The translations under genes were made by a program, and so were the position numbers. This document shows positions 7,881 through 17,300 of a DNA stretch of 64,000 bases, one piece after another. Location: assembly GCF_965205175.1 (NCBI RefSeq), contig NZ_OZ242038.1, forward strand, positions 2,418,001-2,482,000, given 5' to 3'. Below the pieces are notes generated by a model that saw nothing but the letters and a program-made list of their open reading frames with translations, had not been told where the DNA came from and made no database searches. The stretch comes from Poriferisodalis sp965205175. GTDB taxonomy: Bacteria; Actinomycetota; Acidimicrobiia; Acidimicrobiales; Poriferisodalaceae. The stretch's first letter is position 1. Every line of letters starts with the position of its first letter.

Positions 7881-9479
7881 TCATCGAGGCGATGCCCGAG
7901 TAGTTGCGCTCGAAGTGTCGGCGGCAGCACCGATGTCGGCTGCGGATTGTTCGGGCGGCTGGCGTGGCGGAAACTCACCTGGCGGTGGTGGGGTCTCGGC
8001 ACCGGCAGGCGATTGTTCGGGCGGCCAGCGTGGCGGAAACTCACCTGGAGACGCCTCGCCGGTCGGTGCTGTGCCTCGCTGCGGTTGCGCTGCTCTGCTC
8101 GTCGCTGACAGCGATGACGCAGGCCGCGTGGCCGCAAGTTGACCGGATAGGGGCTGCTGGGCCTTCGGACCTGCTGGTGACGTCCGTCCCGCTGGCGATG
8201 TCCGTCCTGCTGGCGATGTCCGTCTGGTGGGTGGCGCTGTGCCTGGTGAGAGCCTGTCGGGTGGTCGCAGGTGGTAGCGGCCTGTTGTCGGGTCTTGTTG
8301 GACGGTGAAGCCGTCGTGGTGAATCTTGTGGTGGTGGCAGTGATGGCACACCGACACGAGGTTGTCGAGATCAGTGTGTCCGCCGTGCTGCCATTCCACG
8401 ATGTGATGCGCTCTGCACAGCTCCGGAGCGGCACCGCAGCCGACGCAGCCCTGGTCGCGCACGGCCAGCGCGCTGCGCTGCAGCTCGCTGGCGCTGCGGC
8501 GGCGTCTGCCCATCCGCAAGTCGCCAGATGCTGTGTCAAAGATCATGGGCAGTATCCCGGCGTCTACGGCGAGCTTCGCGATCTCGCCGATGGGCACGGG
8601 GGTGCCGTTCGCTAGCCGCGCGTTGGCGAGCTGCTGATTGAGGGTGTCGTAGTCGGCGACGAGCACCAGCGAGGTGCCCGCGGGCCGCGACGTGTCCGGC
8701 TCGCACAGCAGCGTTGCGATGGCGTCAGCGGTGCGCTGCGCGGGCGTCGAGCGTGCCTTGGGGTCTTCATCGCGCAACAGGCGGTTCGTCGCGGCGTCAA
8801 CTGCTGCGGCGATGCGCGCCCCGCTGATCGGGTCGAACTGGCCGTTCAGCACGGTCATGCCCGTGTCGCGGCTGGTGAACACCTGCGCCGAACGCTGCCG
8901 ACGCTGCCGTTCCAGCAGCGAAGCGCCGTCGTCGCCGCTGCGCTCAGCGACATGACACGCCACGGTGCGGCGGAACTCGTCATGACTCTGCCGCTCGGCA
9001 CGCTCAACCAAGAACTGTTCATCGACCGGTGCGTCGCCCGCGGCTCGAGCGATCAGCTGGGCATGCCCTGCTGGCACGGAGCCCGTCAACAGACCCTCAC
9101 GGGTCGCCGCCAGCTCGCTGAGCGCCGCAGCCGTCCTCACGTGGCTGCGCGCCGCACGACCCGACACCGACAACGCTTGCGCCGCAGTGTGGCCCGCCGC
9201 GGCCTCGCCCTCACGCGCGGCCAGAGCGTTCAGAGCGTCTGCCTTGGCGACGGCCAGCTGCGACTCCGCGCGACCGATCTCCACCAGCCGCAACCGCAGA
9301 CCGTCGGCATCCAACGCCGGCACGTCCACCCCCAGCCACGCAGCAGACAACACACCAGGCGCGCCCTGGACAATCCGCTCGCTCACAGCCACACCACCCA
9401 CAGCACCGCTGACATGAAACCGGCCGCCGTCACGCCGCCCGCTGATAACGGGGTTCGCGTTTGCCTCACTGATCGACAT
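7881..9479 (-). CDS. DUF222/HNH endonuclease (13E12-type), copy 1
   Basis: With ATG 9479 this is a 532-residue protein. A DUF222 domain covers about residues 50-330. A zinc-type HNH module follows at about 340-390 (CVGCGAAPELC, then HHIVEWQHGGHTDLDNLV, then CHHCHHHK). The C-terminal ~140 residues are Pro/Ser-rich with internal repeats (TSPAGR three times, a GEFPPR-PPEQS segment twice). The frame stays open upstream through three more promoter-proximal starts at 9644, 9809 and GTG 9953, so longer forms of up to 690 residues are possible. It is paralogous to the gene at 26104. The family is widespread in actinobacteria and often multicopy; nuclease activity is inferred from the motif. Confidence 0.85.
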   Translation of the reverse strand: MSISEANANPVISGRRDGGRFHVSGAVGGVAVSERIVQGAPGVLSAAWLGVDVPALDADGLRLRLVEIGRAESQLAVAKADALNALAAREGEAAAGHTAAQALSVSGRAARSHVRTAAALSELAATREGLLTGSVPAGHAQLIARAAGDAPVDEQFLVERAERQSHDEFRRTVACHVAERSGDDGASLLERQRRQRSAQVFTSRDTGMTVLNGQFDPISGARIAAAVDAATNRLLRDEDPKARSTPAQRTADAIATLLCEPDTSRPAGTSLVLVADYDTLNQQLANARLANGTPVPIGEIAKLAVDAGILPMIFDTASGDLRMGRRRRSASELQRSALAVRDQGCVGCGAAPELCRAHHIVEWQHGGHTDLDNLVSVCHHCHHHKIHHDGFTVQQDPTTGRYHLRPPDRLSPGTAPPTRRTSPAGRTSPAGRTSPAGPKAQQPLSGQLAATRPASSLSATSRAAQPQRGTAPTGEASPGEFPPRWPPEQSPAGAETPPPPGEFPPRQPPEQSAADIGAAADTSSATTRASPR

Positions 9480-9509
9480 AGCAGCAACCGTAGTGAAGGG
9501 GTGTGACAC
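9480..9509 (-). promoter_or_regulatory. leaderless promoter module 4 of HNH copy 1
   Basis: On the minus strand GTGTCACACCCCTTCAC (9493-9509) is followed by TACGGT (9487-9492), then exactly 7 bp, then ATG 9479. GTGT-C-ACAC is a small palindrome. This is the module nearest the conserved domain. Confidence 0.65.
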
Positions 9510-9644
9510 GCTCACCGACACGCCACCGTCGACCGGCTCGCACACCCGCCCGACACCGACGGAGCCACCACCAGACGCCACCGACCCAACAGCCGCGCCC
9601 ACATCGCTACCGCAAACATCGCCGCAGGCGCCAGCATCAGCCAT

Positions 9645-9674
9645 ACGCATGAACATAGACAAGGGCTGTGACAC
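9645..9674 (-). promoter_or_regulatory. leaderless promoter module 3 of HNH copy 1
   Basis: GTGTCACAGCCCTTGTC (9658-9674), TATGTT (9652-9657), 7 bp, ATG 9644. The start is in frame with the HNH gene, 165 bp upstream of ATG 9479. Confidence 0.65.
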
Positions 9675-9809
9675 ACCCGCTGGCGTGCGACCGCCCGCCG
9701 GCCTGCGCAGTCGTTCGGCACCGGCAGCACCATCAGAAACAACCGAGCGCGCAGCGCTGCCGTGGTCGTCGTTGTCGTTGATGCAGGGGTCGACGCTGGC
9801 ACCGGCCAT

Positions 9810-9839
9810 GAGCGTGAACATAAGCGGAAGGTGTGACAC
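9810..9839 (-). promoter_or_regulatory. leaderless promoter module 2 of HNH copy 1
   Basis: GTGTCACACCTTCCGCT (9823-9839), TATGTT (9817-9822), 7 bp, ATG 9809. It is in frame with, and 165 bp from, the next start. Confidence 0.6.
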
Positions 9840-9953
9840 ACTCCCCGACACGCACCCGGCGGGCGGCCTGTGCAGCCGTTCGGCACCGACGGAGCCGCTA
9901 GACCCAGCACCGTTTCGCAGGCTCATGCTGTCGGTGGAGCGGTCCCCAGTCAC

Positions 9954-9983
9954 AGCAGCAACCCTAGACAAGGGGTGCGATAC
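9954..9983 (-). promoter_or_regulatory. leaderless promoter module 1 of HNH copy 1
   Basis: GTATCGCACCCCTTGTC (9967-9983), TAGGGT (9961-9966), 7 bp, GTG 9953. This is the most diverged module, with GTATCGCAC in place of GTGTCACAC. The start is in frame and 144 bp from the next. The region 9984-10205 holds no supported gene. Confidence 0.5.
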
Positions 9984-10205
9984 GCTTTTCGGCGCGCAAG
10001 CGCCGGCTTGGCCGACGTCGCCCGGCGGCGCAACACCGCTCAATGCTGCATTGCTGAACTGACCACCAACCAAACTAGGCAGCCAGCAACCAAACCAAAT
10101 TGGGCAGCCGGCCAACGGAGGGAGTCCGGACTCAACTCAGCCGTCTACGCTGTCCAACAAGCAGCAACGATACTAGCCAACTGACCCACTAGACCCGCCG
10201 CGAAC

Positions 10206-10394
10206 ATGGCACATACTCATGCCTATACCGAATCGATGTCGCACTTGACCGAACGATCCGCTATCGATTCTGCAGACGGATCGACCGACTCATACGCGTC
10301 GGCAGATACACTCGACATCGGAGCAGGCAACGTTTACTGGGCCAAGGCGACGCTTTACTGGGCCGTCCAGACCTACAGCGTCGAAATCCGATAG
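10206..10394 (+). CDS. small ORF ahead of second repeat protein
   Basis: This 62-residue frame from ATG 10206 ends in a TAG whose last base is the first base of the next gene's GTG. Its C-terminus (AVQTYSVEIR) repeats the start of the next protein's N-terminal domain (DQTYSVEISV). The DNA has a local duplication of GGGCCG(T/A)CCAGACCTACAGC (10361 and 10424). It could be a genuine coupled leader peptide or a remnant left by a partial duplication. No ribosome site or promoter is obvious and I assign no function. Confidence 0.35.
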   Translation: MAHTHAYTESMSHLTERSAIDSADGSTDSYASADTLDIGAGNVYWAKATLYWAVQTYSVEIR

Positions 10395-11245
10395 TGACCG
10401 ATCAGATCGTCAACGGCGTGTGCTGGGCCGACCAGACCTACAGCGTCGAGATCAGCGTTCACGGTCCGACGGCACCGCTACCACCGGGCGTCAGGTGGAA
10501 CGCATCCTCCAGGTGCCTCAGCCTCGACCTTTCTCACGATGAGAGCAACAACCTCGAAGTTCGCGGCGACGGGTTAGCTACTGTCGTGTTGACCGGCAGC
10601 GGCCGCGGCACCGCAATCCGCGACGGCAATGGCGATGGACGCGCGATTCGAGATGGCACCGGCAACGGACACGCGATCAGGCGCGGTAATGGTTGCGGAA
10701 GCGCATTCCGCACCGGGCAAGGGTACGGCCATTCCATACGCAGTCACGGTGGATACGGAGCCGCTATTCGAGACGGAGCTGGCGAGGGAAATTCCTTTCG
10801 AGAAGGAGCCGGCAACGGAAATGCAATCCGCCGCGGCAGCGGCGACGGCGATGCGACCCGCAGCGACAGCGGCGATGGTGACGCTATCCGAGCTGGCGAT
10901 GGGAATGGTGACGCGATCCGCAGCGGCTATGGAACCGGTGATGCATCTCGATGCGGCCACGGTAGCGGAACCTCCGCGTGGCACGACAGAGACGAAGAGG
11001 ACCAAGACTGGCACGACGACGAAGAAGATGACCGTGTCAATCACCACGTGCCCAAGTTTGAGCCGCCGAAGCGATACAGCATTGACGAATACAAATACGA
11101 ATACGAATACCGCAGTGATGAGCCGATGAGATATGAAGACGAAGATGAGCCCAACAGCATCTACGACTACTGGTCGAATGACGACTACGGCTACTGGGAT
11201 CTATATTACTATTTCTATCCGGTAAGCGAGCGTGCGGATCCGTGA
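10394..11245 (+). CDS. decapeptide-repeat protein, short paralogue
   Basis: This 283-residue protein (GTG start) is a paralogue of the one at 5166. Residues 18-70 match its N-terminal domain (VEISVHGPTAPLPPGVRWNA, then NLEVRGDGLATVVL). Residues 70-195 are about twelve repeats of the GNGDGRAIRD type. From 200 on the protein changes to a highly charged Asp/Glu/His tail and then a Tyr-rich end (EYKYEYEYR, YYYFYP). I see no signal peptide. No known function is recognised. The pairing of a shared N-terminal cap with repeat arrays of very different length suggests expansion and contraction of the repeat. Confidence 0.7.
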   Translation: MTDQIVNGVCWADQTYSVEISVHGPTAPLPPGVRWNASSRCLSLDLSHDESNNLEVRGDGLATVVLTGSGRGTAIRDGNGDGRAIRDGTGNGHAIRRGNGCGSAFRTGQGYGHSIRSHGGYGAAIRDGAGEGNSFREGAGNGNAIRRGSGDGDATRSDSGDGDAIRAGDGNGDAIRSGYGTGDASRCGHGSGTSAWHDRDEEDQDWHDDEEDDRVNHHVPKFEPPKRYSIDEYKYEYEYRSDEPMRYEDEDEPNSIYDYWSNDDYGYWDLYYYFYPVSERADP

Positions 11246-11441
11246 AGCCAAGCACGCTGGCTCAAGGATCTCGCGTGCGCAAAAGGGCGGAGAAAAAGCG
11301 GAGTAGCGGCGCAACACCAACTGAGCCTCGTCGGCAGAAACATCCGCGCCGCCATATCGGGCGTTAGCTGTGGCCGGTTCACGCCACTGGGCCGATTACT
11401 GCGGGCGCTGGGCTCGCCGCCCGCCGGCACCCGCGGAGCCG

Positions 11442-12098
11442 CTACATCATGAAGCGGCCGGCGGTGGCGCTGGCCAGCCACATCTCGATGTCGCGGATCG
11501 CCTGTGTCATGGCTTGGCCGATCAGGTCCAGCTTGCGCACCTGCTCGATGCGGGGTCTCGCCTGCTCGAGCTCAGACTTGGACAGCAGCTCCCCGAAGAT
11601 CCCGCACGCATCGGCCAGCGCGATGATGACAATGTCACGCGGGCTGGGGATCTCGTCGCTGAACAGCACGCCCATGATGCGCAGCTTGACCTCGCGCTCG
11701 GCCTTGCCGTCGATCATCGGGTAGCGGCGAGAGCGGAACACCCACAGATGACGGTCGTCCTTGCGCTCCAGAATCCCCCGGTCCACCAAGCGGGCAAATG
11801 CCTCCTCGCGGATGGCTTCGGCTCGTGACGCCACGTGCTCCACCCAGTAGCGAGCATCTCCCTCCCCCTGTTGCTCGGCGATGTGAGCCAGCGTGGGGTC
11901 CAGCAGCCCGTCGCCGATCGGCGCGGAGTCGATGAGCATGAGGTTCTCAAGATCGGTGTCGATGCGATTCTCCATCGCCAGGTCCATCAGCACGGCGCCC
12001 GCGATGACCCGATCCAACGTGCGCTCGGGAACGTGTATCAGCTTGCCGTCGTCGTCTCGCAGCAGCAGGAGCAGGATTTCTTCGGCGAATCTCAGCAT
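11442..12098 (-). CDS. GPP34 (GOLPH3-like) family protein
   Basis: The product has 218 residues, the usual size of the family. MLRFAEEILLLLLRDDDGKL is the characteristic N-terminus, followed by an acidic and hydrophobic segment (AGAVLMDLAMENRID). The C-terminal half has the long helices of the fold (DIVIIALADACGIFGELLS). In eukaryotes GPP34/GOLPH3 binds phosphatidylinositol-4-phosphate; bacterial homologues are common in actinobacteria and their role is unclear. I start at ATG 12098 because the conserved domain begins there; an in-frame extension to 12254 lies in repeat DNA. It is the last of a minus-strand group. Confidence 0.85.
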   Translation of the reverse strand: MLRFAEEILLLLLRDDDGKLIHVPERTLDRVIAGAVLMDLAMENRIDTDLENLMLIDSAPIGDGLLDPTLAHIAEQQGEGDARYWVEHVASRAEAIREEAFARLVDRGILERKDDRHLWVFRSRRYPMIDGKAEREVKLRIMGVLFSDEIPSPRDIVIIALADACGIFGELLSKSELEQARPRIEQVRKLDLIGQAMTQAIRDIEMWLASATAGRFMM

Positions 12099-12199
12099 GG
12101 TTCCGATCCGACTCTCGTCATGTCCAGTGGCGCATCGCCTGCGCCGCAGCGGCTGCTTCGCAGCGTAGTTGACAGCGACGCGATCCGATGCCGGCCGGT

Positions 12200-12253
12200 C
12201 CAGCAGTGTCAGCCGGGCCAGCAGTGCGAGCCGGGCCAGCAGTGTGAGCCACA
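12200..12253. repeat. 18-bp tandem repeat, three copies
   Basis: CCAGCAGTGTCAGCCGGG is repeated at 12200, 12218 and 12236 with one to three changes per copy. It lies between the DUF192 and GPP34 genes, upstream of the latter. Confidence 0.85.
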
Positions 12254-12293
12254 CCGCCCGGCGGCAGGCCGCGCATCCCGGGCAGCCCGCTCA

Positions 12294-13076
12294 TCACCCG
12301 CCATCGCCGGCAATAATCTCGACCCGATCAGCGTCGTCAAGGCCGATGTCGAATGCCGGGTCAACCGGATGCTCGATGGCGATGCGATACGGACCGTCGG
12401 AGCTGTAGCGCTCGCATTCAGCGTCGGGCGTCGGCGGCATGCACGGTTCCATGTCCGCAGTCGACACGTAGGCGCCGGCGGCATCGAAGAACGTGATCTG
12501 CAACGGCAGCGGCGTGTCGCGCATCCAGAACGCGCCGGTGGTGTCGCTGTCGTACACGAACGCCATGGCGGCGTACCCGCCCAGCGCAGAGAAGTCCTCC
12601 ACGCCCATCAGTCCCTGCCGCTGTGCCTCGGGCGTGTCAGCGATGATGATCGGCCACAACAGCGCCCCCTGGGGACCTTCCACGATCAACGTGCCTTCGC
12701 CGAAGCCGTCCGGCGGCGTCGCTGCCTCCAGCACATGCAGTGCATGCGCCAGCGGGTCGCGCACCCGGTCCGGCGCGGGCCACGTGGTCGCCGCGTCGGG
12801 ATCGAGCCACTCCACGCCGTCCGTATCCAGCAGCGGGTCATCGAACGGCGAGTCGTCTGCATCGAACCACGAGTCGTCTACATCCAACGGCGGCTCGAGC
12901 GCGGTGGTGATGACGACGGTCGCGGGCGACGCGGCCGCTGCCGCCTGAGGCGGGACGAGTCCGCCGCCGCGAGTGGACTCCTCCACAGAACAGCCCGCGA
13001 GCGCCAACACCGCCGCAGCGAGCGGCGCTGCCCAGCGGCGAGCGCGTCGGCGCGACGAACTCACAGCGGCAGTCAC
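12294..13076 (-). CDS. DUF192 lipoprotein
   Basis: The product has 260 residues. After a twin-Arg-like basic start (SSSRRRARRW) comes a hydrophobic segment ending in the lipobox LALAGCS, so it is probably anchored outside the membrane. An acidic Asp-rich spacer (about 45-95) leads to the DUF192 domain, recognised by QGLMGVEDFSALGGYAAMAFV and the GAFWMRDTPLPLQITFFD segment. GTG 13076 overlaps the stop of the small gene upstream as GTGA; GTG 13064 is an alternative. DUF192 proteins have no firmly established biochemical role. Confidence 0.8.
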   Translation of the reverse strand: MTAAVSSSRRRARRWAAPLAAAVLALAGCSVEESTRGGGLVPPQAAAAASPATVVITTALEPPLDVDDSWFDADDSPFDDPLLDTDGVEWLDPDAATTWPAPDRVRDPLAHALHVLEAATPPDGFGEGTLIVEGPQGALLWPIIIADTPEAQRQGLMGVEDFSALGGYAAMAFVYDSDTTGAFWMRDTPLPLQITFFDAAGAYVSTADMEPCMPPTPDAECERYSSDGPYRIAIEHPVDPAFDIGLDDADRVEIIAGDGG

Positions 13077-13216
13077 CGCCTGTGCAGCATGGCGACGATG
13101 GCCGAGCCTGCGAAGCAGCCTGCTGCGATGAGTGGCGCCGCGAGGATGCGGTCGTGTGTGCCGGGGCGCTCGAGGATCGACGCTGTGAGGGTGCGAGCTG
13201 CTGCAACTTCGGTCAT
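13073..13216 (-). CDS. small single-span membrane protein
   Basis: ATG 13216 opens a 47-residue frame: a polar N-terminus (MTEVAAARTLTASILERPG), then one hydrophobic helix (ILAAPLIAAGCFAGSAIVAML), and a basic end. Its TGA overlaps the GTG of the DUF192 gene, which suggests translational coupling. The frame continues upstream into a minisatellite, but that part looks non-coding. No family is recognised. Confidence 0.4.
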   Translation of the reverse strand: MTEVAAARTLTASILERPGTHDRILAAPLIAAGCFAGSAIVAMLHRR

Positions 13217-13465
13217 GTCTTGCGTGTCCGTTCGCCCCTGCCGTTGGCTGACCGCAGCAAGTATGCGACATGGATGTTGTCGGCGGACGCTGTGAGCCGT
13301 TCGGCGAGTTCTACGCGGGCGGTGGGGGTGTCCATGTCGGGGATGTCGGGGAGCGCGCTGTGGAGACGTCTCGGCAGTTTGCCTGAGCTTGCCTGCGACA
13401 CAGTTTGCCTGCGCCGACGTGGACTTGCGTTGACTTGGCAGAGCCCGTCTGAACCGAGCCGGCGA

Positions 13466-13540
13466 AACCAAGCCCGTCCGAACCAAGCCCGTCCGAACCG
13501 AACCTGTCGGAACCGAACCTGTCGGAACCGAACCTGTCGG
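13466..13540. repeat. 15-bp tandem repeat, five copies
   Basis: Two copies of AACCAAGCCCGTCCG (13466-13495) are followed by three perfect copies of AACCGAACCTGTCGG (13496-13540). The block sits just beyond the 3' end of the DUF983 gene. Confidence 0.9.
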
Positions 13541-13572
13541 TGCGCAACAGCACGTCCAGATCGCCGCGCGCG

Positions 13573-14004
13573 TCAAGGTCCCCGTCGGTTATGAGCGCCG
13601 GCATCGCGACTGCGGTGGGCACGGCTGCCGACGCTGCTGTCGGATGGCGGGCGCTCCTCGAAGTCGCTCGACGTGAGCGGGCGCAACAACATGTCCGTCG
13701 CCGTCCACAGCGTTCTGGAGAACGGATCGAACAGCACGGGCGACACCACGCCGACTGGCAGCGCCACAGCGAGCAACGTGCGGAGCCCAGTGTCGGTCCC
13801 GAACACCAGCATGGCGATGACCACGGACAACAGCACCGCCGCTGCGCTGGCAACGGTGTTGAGTGCGACCGCGCCGAGCCAGTGACCCTCGATACGTTCG
13901 AAGCGCAGTCCACAGGTCGGGCACCGCTCACGAATGCGCAACATGGGCGACGTGAACAGGCCTCGCCCGCCGCACGCCGGACACGCCAACGTCAGACCGC
14001 GCAT
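13573..14004 (-). CDS. DUF983 zinc-ribbon membrane protein
   Basis: The product has 143 residues. RGLTLACPACGGRGLF and RERCPTCGLRFERIEGHWLG form the two CxxC knuckles of the DUF983 family. Two transmembrane segments follow (about residues 45-67 and 74-95). I start at ATG 14004, where the family signature begins; GTG 14016 is possible. The ~50-residue C-terminal tail is polar and ends next to a 15-bp minisatellite. DUF983 members have been linked to cytochrome oxidase neighbourhoods in other bacteria, but nothing here supports a specific role. Confidence 0.8.
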   Translation of the reverse strand: MRGLTLACPACGGRGLFTSPMLRIRERCPTCGLRFERIEGHWLGAVALNTVASAAAVLLSVVIAMLVFGTDTGLRTLLAVALPVGVVSPVLFDPFSRTLWTATDMLLRPLTSSDFEERPPSDSSVGSRAHRSRDAGAHNRRGP

Positions 14005-14186
14005 CAAGACTCGCACCGGCGCAGTCTGTCGCGACGGCTGACCCGCGCAGCGTTCGGCGCGGCTTGACGCCGAGTCTCGCACGCAGCGCCCTCACGCGCA
14101 GTCCCGTAGCAACGACCGACCTGCGCCAAGCCTGTCGTGGCACAGCGTCGTCGTGGCACCACGCTGCTGCGACACCACTGCGCAGA

Positions 14187-14322
14187 CCGAACCGCAGGTC
14201 GATTCGCGTGCCGTGACGACAGCCGTAATGCAGAGTCCCGTCGGTCCCGAGTCCGAACCGCAGGTCGATTCGCGTGCCGTGACGACCGACGCGTGTCGAC
14301 CTGTGTCGACCTGTGTCGACCT
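14187..14322. repeat. 34-bp direct repeat and 10-bp triplet in a divergent promoter region
   Basis: A 34-bp sequence starting CCGAACCGCAGGTCGATTCG occurs perfectly at 14187-14220 and 14253-14286. It is followed by three copies of GTGTCGACCT (14293-14322). The region 14005-14364 separates two divergent genes, so these repeats lie where operators for the gene at 14365 would be; that role is unproven. Nothing else is evident there. Confidence 0.8.
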
Positions 14323-14364
14323 CGCGCGGTGGAATGAACGGGTCCTCATGGTGAGATAGGTCCC

Positions 14365-17300
14365 GTGAGCGACAGCACCACGACCCCCACGACCGAACCG
14401 ACGACGAACTCCGCTACCGAACCCAAGACGAGACCGACGACGGCACCCGCCAAGACCTCCAGCGAAGCCTCAGCCAGGGCGCCCGGACCGCAGCACGAGG
14501 CGATGCGTTCGGTCGATGACGAGGGCGCGGTGCCGTTCGCGGACTTCGCCATCGGCGAGTTTGCCGACTTGGTGGCGATGAGCCGAGAGCTGAACCGCAC
14601 CGGCGACTGGGTCGTGCGCACACCGTTCGGGCTGTTCGTTCACGGCTACCGCCAAGCCCGCACGATCCTGCGCGACCCCACCTGGATCTCGGTGCTCGCG
14701 GGCATCGCCATGCTGGACGGCCGGCAGCAGGCTGCGATGGACGTGAACGCACTCATGTCGCGAGTCCGTGGCGACACACCTGCCGCCGGCAGCAGCAACG
14801 GCAGCAACGGCGAGGCCATGCAGGCACGGCCGAACGTGCTGGCGATGGAAGGTGACGATCACCGCCGTCTGCGTCGGCTCTTCGGCCCCTCGTTCACGCC
14901 GGCTGCAGCCGACCGCCTGCGGCCGTTCATGGCCTCCCACGCTGGGCACCTGATCGACCCGATGGTGACCGAAGGCGACGGCGAAGTCGTCTCGGAACTG
15001 TGCGATCCGTATCCGGTGCCGGTGATCTGCCGCCTGCTCGGCGTGACCGACGATGACTGGGGTCAGTTCGGCCGCTGGGCCGAGACCATCTTCGGGCTGT
15101 TCGACGGCGACGCCGAAGCGGTGTTGGCCAAGCTCGGCGACATCGCCACAGCCCGAGCCGAACTCGGTGCCTACGTCGTCGACCTGATCGAGCGCCGACG
15201 CCGCGAACCCGCCGACGACCTGCTGACCGAATGGATCGACGCGAGCGACGAAGGCGACCGGCTGAGCGGTGACGAACTCATCGGCATGGTCGAAGCGTTG
15301 CTGATCGCAGGCGCCGACACCACCCGCAATCAGCTCGGTGCGATGCTCGCGGTGCTGGCGGACAGGCCAGAGCGCTACGCAGCGCTGCGAGCCGATCCCG
15401 AACAGATCCCCGCCTACGTCGAAGAGTCGCTTCGCTACATCGGCGCCGTGCGCACCGCTATGCGCATCACCACTGCCGACGTCGTGGTGGACGGTCTGCT
15501 GTTCCCAGCCGGCACGGTCGTCATGATCGGATTGCACGCCGCCAGCCTGAGCGGAAGCTGCCCAGCGCACGCAACCGACGTGTCGGCACCAGCGTCTTCG
15601 GGCCAAGCGTCTTCAGGCCAAGCGTCTTCAGGCCCGGCACCGCCAAGCCCGGACCCGTCGGCCCCAGACCCGTACGAGTTCGATCCGACGGTGACGCGCG
15701 AGCATCCGCACCTCAGCTTCGGCAGCGGCGCACACCACTGCCTGGGCGCGTTCTTGGCGCGGGCGGAACTGCAAGAGGCTCTGCGCGCCTTCGTCGAGCG
15801 GGTGGAGCGCTTCGAGCTGGCCGAACCGGTCCAATGGAAGCCGCTCTCGATGGGCATCTGGGGCCCGTCGCGCATGCGACTGCGGCTGCACGCGCCTGGG
15901 AACCTGCACGCGCCTGGGAACACGACAACGCCGGCGACCGCACCATCGCCGGGAGGGCGCGTGGAAGCCGGCACCTTGCCGCCCGCCGACACGCATATCG
16001 ATGTCGGAACCTCGGCCCCCCAGGACCGCTACCTTGCGGAGGTGGCGCCGCTGCGGCGAGCCATCGCTGCAGGCGTGCCGGCGCTCGTGGAGCGGCCGCG
16101 ATTTCCGCCGCTGGGAAGGCTGGTCGTCACCGCGGCACGCATCGGCTGGGCGGTGTACGCCGGCCGGATGCTGGACCGGCGGCTCGACCCCGAACAGCGT
16201 CGGGAGCAGACCTATCGGCGACTGCGGCTGGCAGCGACCAAGCTGGGACCTGCCTACATCAAGCTGGCACAGCTCATCGCTGCGGGCGAGGGCGTCTTCC
16301 CCGACGCGCTGGTGGCCGAATGCCGGCTGTGTCGTGATCAGGTGCCCGCGGCACCGTGGCCGGCAGTCCGCGGCGTGGTGGAGGCAGAGCTGGGCCCGAT
16401 CGACGAACGCTTTGCCCAGTTCGACGCTGTGGCCACCGCAGCCGCGTCGATCGCCCAAGTACACAAAGCTCGGCTGGCCGACGGCACGCAGGTCGTGGTC
16501 AAGGTGCAGCGGCCCGACATCCGCAGGAGCGTCGAACGCGATCTCGCTGTGCTGGCGTGGATCGCGCCGAAGCTGGTGGGCCGCATTCCGATCGCTGCGC
16601 TGGCAAACCCGCCGGCGCTGGTGGAGCTCTTCGCCGAGACGATCTCCGAAGAGCTCGACTTTCGAGTGGAGGTCGCGAACCTCTTCGAGGTGCGCAGGGC
16701 GCTGCGCTCGGTCGCCACTGGCCGCTGGCAGGTGCCCGAACCGGTGCTTGACGGCGTGACCGAGCGGGTGATCGTGATGAGCCCGGTGGCAGGTCGTCCG
16801 CTCAGCGAGCTGCAGCCCGAGGACCTCGGCGAGGGCGATGCGGCTGCGCTCTTCCGCCAGATGAACGACGCGCTGCTCCACGGCGCATGCATGACGGGCG
16901 TGTTCCACGGCGACTTCCACGCCGGCAACGTGTTCATCGACACCGAAGGCACGCCGCCTGGCCAGCCGCCGGTCATCGGACTGGTCGACTTCGGCATCAC
17001 CGGACGCCTCGAAGGACCCAAGCGTGTGGCGTTCCTGCGCTACGTGGTCGGCCTGCTCACCGGCGACCTGCAAGCGCAGATCGCGGGGATGATCGAACTG
17101 GGCGCATTCGGACCCGGCAGCGATCCCCAGCGGGTCATCGAAGAGCTGCGCCTCGACCGGCCCGACTTCGACCCCTTGGAGCTCAGCGAGGCGGAGTTCA
17201 CTGCAGAGTTCAGAGCGCTCATCTCGGGACTGCTGGCCAACGGCGCACGCATACCCAAGGAGCTGATGCTGTTCATCAAGAACTTCGCCTACCTTTGCTC

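Noticed and set aside
8041..8615. Plus-strand frames with hydrophobic runs opposite HNH copy 1
   Set aside because: They overlap the conserved HNH and DUF222 codons on the other strand and show no family features.
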